A stretch of DNA of 36,226 bases. Source: JBPCNH01 sp051001455. GTDB taxonomy: Bacteria > Actinomycetota > CADDZG01 > WHSQ01. Below are positions 1 through 6,451 of this stretch, in pieces; position 1 is the stretch's first letter; every line of letters starts with the position of its first letter. The stretch covers positions 1 through 36,226 of the forward strand of contig JBPCNH010000025.1 of NCBI GenBank assembly GCA_051001455.1. Direction: 5' to 3'. The notes under the pieces are model-generated. The model had not been told where the DNA came from. It saw nothing but the letters and a program-made list of their open reading frames with translations, and did no database searches. Position numbers and translations under genes: made by a program.

Positions 1-10
1 CCTCTCCTCT

Positions 11-68
11 CCTCCAAACAAGAACCCAGGCATCGCTCCGGGGTGGAACCCGCCCCTCCCGGCTGTCC
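11..68. repeat. Hairpin repeat, partial copy A
   Basis: This 58-base stretch is identical to positions 117-174. It holds the conserved loop (CAAACAAGAACCCAGGCATC and following bases) and the right arm of the hairpin repeat described for copy B. Its left arm would lie before the window starts, so the copy is cut by the window edge. A third, diverged copy lies at 20520-20601. I do not recognise the family. Confidence 0.8.
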
Positions 69-86
69 ACGCCGCCTTACACGCCG

Positions 87-168
87 CCTTCCGGGGCGGG
101 CCCCACCCGCTCCGCTCCTCCAAACAAGAACCCAGGCATCGCTCCGGGGTGGAACCCGCCCCTCCCGG
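87..168. repeat. Hairpin repeat, complete copy B
   Basis: The left arm (87-108) and right arm (147-168) form a stem. 103-108 pairs with 147-152 and 93-100 pairs with 155-162, separated by a 2x2 internal loop (CC opposite AA), with two more pairs at the base. The 38-base loop carries CAAACAAGAACCCAGGCATC. Copy C at 20520-20601 keeps the loop and internal loop, while two stem pairs change on both sides: 98/157 is G-C here and C-G there, and 107/148 is C-G here and T-A there. That covariation suggests the folded structure is selected. No coding potential is evident. Confidence 0.8.
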
Positions 169-196
169 CTGTCCGGTGCGCGTGCAGGTCCCCCGG

Positions 197-228
197 TTGC
201 ATCGCGGCGGCGGCGTTGGTACTAGACT
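197..228 (+). promoter_or_regulatory. Probable promoter of nuo operon 1
   Basis: TTGCAT (197-202) lies 17 bases upstream of TACTAG (220-225), which fits a housekeeping sigma -35/-10 pair. The overlapping TAGACT (223-228) is an alternative -10 box. Either puts the transcription start near 232-236, directly beside the Rex-like palindrome at 237-260 and about 125 bases before the first start codon. This is a pattern match by eye; the transcription start is inferred. Confidence 0.45.
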
Positions 229-236
229 CGCCGCGT

Positions 237-260
237 AGCTCGTGAAAGTTTTCACAAGCT
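237..260. promoter_or_regulatory. Rex (NADH/NAD+ sensor) operator
   Basis: This is a near-perfect 24-base palindrome with one mismatched pair (241/256) and centre GTGAAAGTTTTCACAA. Against the known Rex consensus TTGTGAA-N4-TTCACAA it matches 13 of 14 fixed bases (positions 240-257); only C241 differs. It lies just downstream of the candidate -10 box, where a bound repressor would block transcription. In Streptomyces coelicolor Rex represses respiratory genes including nuo when NADH is low. Rex itself is not encoded in the window. The operator call rests on sequence; regulation is inferred. Confidence 0.8.
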
Positions 261-360
261 CATCTGGGAAGTGCTCGATCGCCTGCGGTCCGGGCTGTGT
301 CCCGGCGGATTTAGGGTCGAGCATCGGATCTCGAGCGGCTGCCGGAGGGAGGCGAGACGG

Positions 361-1593
361 GTGTCTACCGAGGTCGATGTAGCGATCGTCGGTGGCGGGC
401 CTTCGGGTGCCGCGGCTGCTCATTACCTGGCTCAACGTGGTCACTCCGTGCTCGTCTGCGAGAAGAAAGACTTTCCCCGCGAGAAGACCTGTGGTGACGG
501 CCTCACGCCGCGCGCCGTGAAGGTGCTGACCGAGATGGGACTGTCCGATGAGCTCGGTACATGGGAGCGCGTCGCAGGTCTCCGGGTGCATGCTGCCGGG
601 TCCACGATGGAGCTGCCCTTCCACGATCTCAGCGACTGGCCGGCTTACGGGTTGGTCAAGCCGCGCAAGGATCTCGATTCGATCGTGCTCGGCCATGCCG
701 AGAACGCCGGCGCGAAGGTGCTCTTCCATACGCAGGTAACGGAGCCGATCTTCGAACGCGGTGTTCTTGCAGGATTCCGCGCCAAGCGGGAGGGCGATAC
801 CGAAGAGGTGCGCGCGAAGTGGACCGTGTGTGCCGAAGGAGCGGCTACGAAGTTCGGTCGCTCGCTGGGACGCGAGCGCGACCTCACTTATCCGATGGGA
901 CTTGCGATCCGGCAATACTTCGCGTCTCCGATGGAGAGCTCCGGATGGTTCGAGGCATACCTCGACGTTCGTTCGGGAGACAAGGCTCTGCCTGCTTACG
1001 GCTGGGTGTTCCCGGTCGGCGACGGCACCGTCAACGCCGGCGTGGGACTCCTCTCCACGTACGGAGGATGGCGCAACGTGAACCTCCACGAGCTCCAAGA
1101 GAATTTCATCGGTCAGCTGCCCGCCGAGTGGGAGGTCAATGCCTCGACGGTTTGCTCGAAGCCACGCGCCGGGCGCTTGTTCATGGGTGGAAGCGTGTAT
1201 CCCCCACACGGTCCGGGGTTCGTCATGACCGGTGACGCCGCGGGGTTCATCAATCCCTGCAACGGCGAAGGCATCGCCTATGCGTACGAGACGGGGCGCA
1301 TCGCCGCTCGTCACATCGACGAAGCTCTGCGCACCGGATCGAGCCCGTCCCTGGACGGCTATACCGCAGAGCTCGCGGAGCGTTACGGGCCTTACTATCG
1401 CCTCGGCCGGCGCTTCGTGAAGGCGATCGGCCACCCGTTGTTGATGGAGAAGCTGGTTTCGGTCGGGATGCACTCGAAGACCGTCATGAACTTCGTCATG
1501 ACGATGCTTGCCAACCTCGAGGACAGTAAGGGACGCACCTACGACCAGGTCGCGATGAAGACCCTCATCAAGATCGCGGAGTTGAAGCCATGA
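361..1593 (+). CDS. Geranylgeranyl reductase family FAD-dependent oxidoreductase (MenJ-like)
   Basis: This is a 410-residue flavoprotein of the geranylgeranyl reductase family. The N-terminus carries an FAD Rossmann motif (VAIVGGGPSGAAAAHYLA) followed by the family signature EKKDFPREKTCGDGLTPRAV; a second FAD contact region (MTGDAAGFINPCNGEGIAYA) lies near residue 320. Family members reduce isoprenoid double bonds. The mycobacterial relative MenJ saturates one unit of the menaquinone tail, which fits the position directly in front of nuoA (ATGA overlap at 1590-1593). The start is GTG 361, because GGAGGGAGG (344-352) lies 8 bases upstream; an in-frame extension to 271 adds 30 residues that do not look family-like. 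The substrate is inferred, not shown: chlorophyll or archaeal-lipid reductases share the same fold. Confidence 0.85.
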   Translation: MSTEVDVAIVGGGPSGAAAAHYLAQRGHSVLVCEKKDFPREKTCGDGLTPRAVKVLTEMGLSDELGTWERVAGLRVHAAGSTMELPFHDLSDWPAYGLVKPRKDLDSIVLGHAENAGAKVLFHTQVTEPIFERGVLAGFRAKREGDTEEVRAKWTVCAEGAATKFGRSLGRERDLTYPMGLAIRQYFASPMESSGWFEAYLDVRSGDKALPAYGWVFPVGDGTVNAGVGLLSTYGGWRNVNLHELQENFIGQLPAEWEVNASTVCSKPRAGRLFMGGSVYPPHGPGFVMTGDAAGFINPCNGEGIAYAYETGRIAARHIDEALRTGSSPSLDGYTAELAERYGPYYRLGRRFVKAIGHPLLMEKLVSVGMHSKTVMNFVMTMLANLEDSKGRTYDQVAMKTLIKIAELKP

Positions 1594-1964
1594 CCCTTCC
1601 CGCGTACCTGCCGATCCTCTTCCTCGTCATCGTGTCGACCGTCTTCGCCGTGGCATCGCTGGTGGTCTCTGCCCGGCTTTCGCCCTTGCGGTGGAGCGCA
1701 GCGAAGCTTGCTCCCTACGAGTGCGGGATCACACCCGAGGGACAAGGTTCCGAACGCCAGTCCGAGCGGTTCCCTGTGAAGTTCTATCTGACGGCCATGT
1801 TGTTCATCGTCTTCGATATCGAGACGGCCTTCATGTATCCGTGGGCGGTCGCTTATCGAGAACTGGCGCTCTTCGGTCTGATCGAGATGGGCATCTTCGT
1901 GGGCATCCTGTTGTTCGCATACGCGTACGTCTGGAAGCGAGGGGCACTCGAATGGGCGGAGTAA
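1590..1964 (+). CDS. nuoA: NADH-quinone oxidoreductase subunit A (operon 1)
   Basis: The 124-residue membrane subunit of complex I has three predicted transmembrane segments (about 6-28, 68-88 and 93-113). It has the conserved loop YECGITP with the Cys found in NuoA/ND3 and the acidic motif VFDIETAFMYPWAV in helix 2, whose Asp and Glu are part of the membrane-arm proton path. Its start overlaps the stop of the preceding reductase gene, indicating translational coupling. It is the first of 14 nuo genes in canonical order, so together they should build a complete NADH-oxidising enzyme. Confidence 0.95.
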   Translation: MTLPAYLPILFLVIVSTVFAVASLVVSARLSPLRWSAAKLAPYECGITPEGQGSERQSERFPVKFYLTAMLFIVFDIETAFMYPWAVAYRELALFGLIEMGIFVGILLFAYAYVWKRGALEWAE

Positions 1965-2524
1965 GCGACACTATCGGCGCCAACTTCGTCACAGCCCGGT
2001 TGGACAAGCTCGTCAACTGGGCTCGAAAGTCGTCGCTGTGGCCGATGACATTCGGCCTCGCATGCTGTGCGATCGAGATGATGGCGACGACGATGCCTCG
2101 CCACGACCTTGCGCGTTTCGGGATGGAAGCGTTCCGTGCATCTCCTCGGCAAGCCGACCTCATGATCGTCGCCGGGCGTGTGTCGCAGAAGATGGCGCCG
2201 ATCCTGCGGCAGGTCTACGACAGCATGACCGAGCCGAAGTGGGTCATCTCGATGGGTGCCTGTGCTTCCTCATCGGGTGTGTTCAACAACTACGCACTCG
2301 TGCAAGGCGTCGACCAGATCGTACCGGTGGACATGTATGTGCCGGGGTGCCCTCCTCGTCCCGAGATGTTGATGGACGGCATCATGCTGCTCCACGAGAA
2401 GATCTCGCGAGGCGACTACATATCGGCCCGCACCCCGCTCGACCAGATGGCGTCCGCCGAGCGAGCGCCCCTCGGTGACCCAGACGTCGCGCCTTACGCG
2501 GGATCGGGGACAAGCACATCGTGA
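1952..2524 (+). CDS. nuoB: NADH-quinone oxidoreductase subunit B (operon 1)
   Basis: The 190-residue subunit holds cluster N2, the last iron-sulfur centre before quinone. All four ligands are visible: the tandem pair in FGLACCAIEMM, one Cys in ISMGACASSSGVF and one in YVPGCPPRPEM. The start ATG 1952 lies inside the end of nuoA (13-base overlap), preceded by GAGGGG. The reading frame stays open further upstream to 1691, but that part is nuoA read in another frame. The C-terminal 30 residues after the family core are short and polar. Confidence 0.95.
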   Translation: MGGVSDTIGANFVTARLDKLVNWARKSSLWPMTFGLACCAIEMMATTMPRHDLARFGMEAFRASPRQADLMIVAGRVSQKMAPILRQVYDSMTEPKWVISMGACASSSGVFNNYALVQGVDQIVPVDMYVPGCPPRPEMLMDGIMLLHEKISRGDYISARTPLDQMASAERAPLGDPDVAPYAGSGTSTS

Positions 2525-3030
2525 TCCAGGTCGAGCTGACGCCCGACGAGTGGGTCGGGCGAGCGGAGGAGTTGCGCGCTGAAGGGTGGTGGCTGGCGGA
2601 CTTGGCCGGTCTCGACCGGTTGCGCCTCGGCTTCGACGACCGCTTCGGGATCGTCGCGACGTTCCTTCATCGGGAACGGAAAGAACGTCAAACGATTCAT
2701 GTCGCGGCTCCAGGAGAGCCCCCCACGGTCCCCTCGATCACCCATCTCTGGGCCGGTGTTGCTTTCTTCGAGCGCGAGGCCTTCGACATGTTCGGGATCC
2801 ACTTCGAGGGTCACCCGAACCTCACGCGCATCCTGATGCCGGACCAATGGGAAGGGCACCCGCTCCGTAAGGACTACGGGGTCGGCAAGGTACCCGTGGA
2901 CTTCCTCCACCAGCCGCTGCTGCAGATCGATGCGCCCGGACAATCGCCTCGAGCTACGGAGGCCGAGACGTCTCTCGATGGTCTCGGGCAAACCGAGGGC
3001 GGCCTCAACCGCGAGGAGCGCCACAAGTGA
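2521..3030 (+). CDS. nuoC: NADH-quinone oxidoreductase subunit C (operon 1)
   Basis: This 169-residue subunit of the peripheral arm of complex I is the 30 kDa type. The family signature is clear around residues 82-125: FFEREAFDMFGIHFEGHPN, then LMPDQWEGHPLRKDY. The start is GTG 2521, sharing bases with the nuoB stop (GTGA). NuoC is separate from NuoD here, unlike the fused NuoCD of enterobacteria. It has a short acidic-to-polar tail of about 35 residues after the core. Confidence 0.95.
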   Translation: MIQVELTPDEWVGRAEELRAEGWWLADLAGLDRLRLGFDDRFGIVATFLHRERKERQTIHVAAPGEPPTVPSITHLWAGVAFFEREAFDMFGIHFEGHPNLTRILMPDQWEGHPLRKDYGVGKVPVDFLHQPLLQIDAPGQSPRATEAETSLDGLGQTEGGLNREERHK

Positions 3031-3043
3031 GGACGGTGCATCG

Positions 3044-4288
3044 ATGACCATCTCGCGCGAGGAGTTGATCGGCCGTCTCGAGAATGAGGGTCAGGGCGCT
3101 TACGTCGAGGAGTACGACGAGACGCAGCAGAACATGATCATCAACATGGGGCCGGTTCACCCGTCTACCCATGGCGTTCTGCGGTTGTTGCTCGAGCTCG
3201 ACGGCGAGACCGTGATCCGCTGTGAGCCGATCATCGGGTACCTGCACACCGGCATGGAGAAAGAATGCGAGGACCAGACGTGGCGCAACGCGATCGTGAT
3301 CGTCACGCGCATGGATTATCTCGGCCAACTCTTCAACGAACAGGTGTACTCGATGGCTGTCGAGGAGCTACTCGGCATCGAGGTGCCGCCGCGCGGCAAG
3401 TACATCAGGACGATGATGGCGGAGCTGAACCGGATCTCGTCCCACCTTGTTGCGTTCGGGACCCAAGGCCTAGACATGGGCGCGATGTCCGCCATGTTCT
3501 ACGGCTTTCGCGAGCGTGAGGTGATCCTCGACTTCTTCGAGATGGTCACCGGGCTCCGCATGAACAACAGCTACTTCCTGCCCGGAGGCGTGTGGGAGGA
3601 CCTTCCCGCGGGGTGGGAGCGCGCCGTTCAGACGATCGTGGACCTCATCCCGGGGCGGGTCGACGAGTACGAAGGACTCATCTCGCAGAACCCGGTCTTC
3701 CTCGAGCGCACCCGCGGCATCGGGGTCATCACCGGACCCGAGGCTCTGGACCTCAGCGCGAGTGGCCCGATCCTGCGGGCTTCCGGGATCGACTGGGACC
3801 TGCGCCGTGACATGCCCTATGAGGCCTACGGTGACGTCGAGTTCGACGTGCCGAAGCAAGAGGACGGCGATGTCTACGCGCGCTACAAGATCCGCATGGA
3901 CGAGATGCGGGAATCCGTGAAGATCGTCGAGCAACTGGCGGCGAAGATGCCGGATGGGGACTTCAAGAACATGGATCCCAAGGTCACGCATCCTCCGCGC
4001 GAGGAACTTGGGCGCTCGATGGAAGCGGTCATCCACCACTTCAAGCTCTCGACCCAGGGCTACACGGTGCCTCCGGGTGACGCGTATGTCGCCGTGGAGT
4101 CGCCTCGAGGCGAGCTCGGGTGCTACATCGTGTCCGATGGTGGAACGTCTCCCTACCGGGCGCACGTTCGCGACCCTTCCTTCGCGAACCTCCAGTCGCT
4201 CGGCCCCATGGCGGCAGGCGGGTTGGTCGCCGACCTGGTCTCGTCGATCGCTTCGATCGACCCTGTGATGGGAGGGGTCGACCGATGA
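3044..4288 (+). CDS. nuoD: NADH-quinone oxidoreductase subunit D (operon 1)
   Basis: This 414-residue 49 kDa-type subunit forms the quinone pocket together with NuoB. The two residues known to contact the quinone head group are present: His43 in GPVHPSTHGVLR and Tyr92 in TRMDYLGQLFNEQ. The C-terminal motif SDGGTSPYRAHVRDPSF and final GGVDR are typical. The start is ATG 3044, 13 bases after nuoC, with TGAGGA about 10 bases upstream. The frame is open upstream to 2930, but that is shadow sequence within nuoC. Compare NuoD2 at 19218, where the Tyr is replaced. Confidence 0.95.
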   Translation: MTISREELIGRLENEGQGAYVEEYDETQQNMIINMGPVHPSTHGVLRLLLELDGETVIRCEPIIGYLHTGMEKECEDQTWRNAIVIVTRMDYLGQLFNEQVYSMAVEELLGIEVPPRGKYIRTMMAELNRISSHLVAFGTQGLDMGAMSAMFYGFREREVILDFFEMVTGLRMNNSYFLPGGVWEDLPAGWERAVQTIVDLIPGRVDEYEGLISQNPVFLERTRGIGVITGPEALDLSASGPILRASGIDWDLRRDMPYEAYGDVEFDVPKQEDGDVYARYKIRMDEMRESVKIVEQLAAKMPDGDFKNMDPKVTHPPREELGRSMEAVIHHFKLSTQGYTVPPGDAYVAVESPRGELGCYIVSDGGTSPYRAHVRDPSFANLQSLGPMAAGGLVADLVSSIASIDPVMGGVDR

Positions 4289-5064
4289 CGTTCGGATTGA
4301 AGCCCGGAAGCCGTGAGGACCTCCGCGTCCTCGGCGAGCACAACGAGGACATCGATCGCATCTGCGCCAAGTATCCCGACCGCCGCTCGGCGACCCTGCC
4401 GCTGTTGTTCCTCGCGCAGTCCGTCGAGGGATACGTGACCGAGGATGGGATGCGTGACGTCGCCGCGATCATCGGTTCGACTCCGGCCGAGGTGCTGGCC
4501 GTTGCGAGCTTCTACACCATGTTCAAGAAGACCCCGCAGGGGGACTACCTGATCTCGGTGTGTCGCAACATCTCGTGTACGCATCTCGGAGGCCGCAAGG
4601 TTCTGAAGGCTCTCGAGGAGCGGCTCGGGGTGTCGGCTGGGGAGATGACCGCGGACGGCCGGTTCTCGCTCGAGGCGGCCGAGTGTCTCGCTACATGCGA
4701 CGGCGCGCCGAGCCTGCAGGTCAACTACGAAGATTTCTACAAGGTCGCTCCCGAAGACGCGGTGGCGCTCGTCGATCGTCTGGAGAAGGGCGAGGCCATA
4801 ACTAGTGTCGCGGGAGAACCCGTCAAGACGTCCAAGGAGATCGCGCGCGAGGCGGCGTTGACCGGAGCGCGGATGCCGACCGAGCGCATCGAGCCCGATT
4901 CCGCGGTAGGGATCGGCGGCGATTCCCCTCCGGCGGACGTCGCTCCGGGCTTCCGGTCCTCCGTGCGTGGTGACGACGGCAGCAACAAGGACGTCGAGGC
5001 CACGCCTTCGGCGCCGGCCGACTTCGGCAACTCCTCGAAGGAAGGCGGCTCGGCCGATGCCTGA
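4285..5064 (+). CDS. nuoE: NADH-quinone oxidoreductase subunit E with C-terminal extension (operon 1)
   Basis: The 24 kDa-type subunit carries the [2Fe-2S] cluster N1a. The four ligands appear as C-x4-C in VCRNISCTHLGG and C-x3-C in AAECLATCDGAP. Together with NuoF and NuoG it forms the NADH-oxidising module. At 259 residues it is longer than the usual 160-180: after about residue 165 there is a polar, probably disordered tail rich in Ala, Pro, Ser and Gly. The start ATG 4285 overlaps the nuoD stop (ATGA). The tail does not contain the KGSS motif seen in NuoI2. Confidence 0.93.
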   Translation: MTFGLKPGSREDLRVLGEHNEDIDRICAKYPDRRSATLPLLFLAQSVEGYVTEDGMRDVAAIIGSTPAEVLAVASFYTMFKKTPQGDYLISVCRNISCTHLGGRKVLKALEERLGVSAGEMTADGRFSLEAAECLATCDGAPSLQVNYEDFYKVAPEDAVALVDRLEKGEAITSVAGEPVKTSKEIAREAALTGARMPTERIEPDSAVGIGGDSPPADVAPGFRSSVRGDDGSNKDVEATPSAPADFGNSSKEGGSADA

Positions 5065-6451
5065 GATCGAAGAGGTCCGGGTTGTTACCCGGCGGCTGCG
5101 CGAGTTCCCCGACGACTCCTGGACGATGGATAGGGCACTGGACGACGACGGTTATGCCGCGGCCCAGAAAGCCGTCACGGAGATGTCTCCCGACGATCTG
5201 ATCGACTTCATCAAGAGCGCGGGGTTACGCGGCAAGGGCGGCGCGGGCTTCCCCACGGGCGTGAAATGGTCGTTCGTTCCTAAGGACATCTTTCCTAAGT
5301 ACATCGTGGTCAACCACGACGAGGGCGAGCCCGGCACCTTCAAGGACAGAGAGCTCGCCGAGAAGGACCCGCATCAACTGATCGAGGGGATCATCATCGC
5401 CTCGTGGGCGAACCAGGCGAACAACGCCTTCATCTATTGCCGGGGCGAGTTCGCGCTGGGGGCGCGCCGCCTCGATGCAGCCATCGCCGACGCATACGCG
5501 AAGGGGTTCTTGGGAGCCGGGATCTTCGGCTCGGACTTCGATCTCGATATCACCGTCCACCGCGGCGCCGGCGCTTACATATGCGGGGAAGAGTCCGCGC
5601 TGCTCGATTCTCTCGAGGGATACCGGGGACAACCTCGATTGCGCCCACCGTTCCCTGCCGTGAAGGGTCTTTACGGAAAGCCGACCGTGATCAACAACAC
5701 CGAGACCCTCTCTTCACTGCCGTCGATCGTGAATAACGGCATCGATTGGTTCAAGCAATGGGGAACAGAGAAGTCGCCCGGAACGAAGATGCTTTCGGTT
5801 TCGGGTCACGTGAACAAACCGGGTAACTACGAGGTGCCATACGGGATCCCACTGTCCGACGTGCTCGAGCTGGCCGGCGGGATGATCGACGACCGGCCGG
5901 TCAAGGCAGTGATCCCCGGCGGCGCGAGCGCTCCATTGCTAACCGATCTCGACATTGCGATGGATTTCGAAGCACTGAAGGAAGCCGGAACGATGCTGGG
6001 GTCGGGAGCGGTCGTGTTCATGGATGACTCCACCTGCATGGTGCGCAACGCTCTGCTCACCGCTCATTTCTTCGAGCACGAGTCGTGCGGCAAGTGCACG
6101 CCTTGTCGCGAAGGGACGTGGTGGAAAGTCAAGGTCCTCGAGCGCATCGAGCACGGCGAAGGGCGGCAGGAGGACATGGACCTGTTACTCGACATCTGTA
6201 ACGCGATGGACGGCCGCTGCTTCTGTCCGTTGGGAGACGCGTCGTCTTGGGCGGTGCGCTCCAACGTGAAACTCTTCCTCGAAGAGTTCCAACAGCACGT
6301 AGACGACGGCCGGTGTCCCTTCGAGGACGAGGAAGCGATGCTCGTCGGGGCTCACACCGGACGGGGTAGCGGCGTCGGCTTGGGCGAGTCCGGAGTGGTC
6401 ACGCAGCCTTCGGCAGGTATCGCGGCCGATCGAGACGCGGGGGCTTCATGA
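5057..6451 (+). CDS. nuoF: NADH-quinone oxidoreductase subunit F, NADH- and FMN-binding (operon 1)
   Basis: This 464-residue flavoprotein subunit accepts hydride from NADH on FMN and passes electrons to cluster N3. Nucleotide and FMN binding motifs are intact: GLRGKGGAGFPTGVKWSF near residue 56, NHDEGEPGTFKDREL near 88, and the segment GEESALLDSLEGYRGQPR. The N3 ligands are SCGKCTPCREG plus the later Cys in FCPLGD. The start ATG 5057 overlaps the nuoE end by 8 bases. This gene and its neighbours nuoE and nuoG have no counterpart in the second operon. Confidence 0.95.
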   Translation: MPEIEEVRVVTRRLREFPDDSWTMDRALDDDGYAAAQKAVTEMSPDDLIDFIKSAGLRGKGGAGFPTGVKWSFVPKDIFPKYIVVNHDEGEPGTFKDRELAEKDPHQLIEGIIIASWANQANNAFIYCRGEFALGARRLDAAIADAYAKGFLGAGIFGSDFDLDITVHRGAGAYICGEESALLDSLEGYRGQPRLRPPFPAVKGLYGKPTVINNTETLSSLPSIVNNGIDWFKQWGTEKSPGTKMLSVSGHVNKPGNYEVPYGIPLSDVLELAGGMIDDRPVKAVIPGGASAPLLTDLDIAMDFEALKEAGTMLGSGAVVFMDDSTCMVRNALLTAHFFEHESCGKCTPCREGTWWKVKVLERIEHGEGRQEDMDLLLDICNAMDGRCFCPLGDASSWAVRSNVKLFLEEFQQHVDDGRCPFEDEEAMLVGAHTGRGSGVGLGESGVVTQPSAGIAADRDAGAS

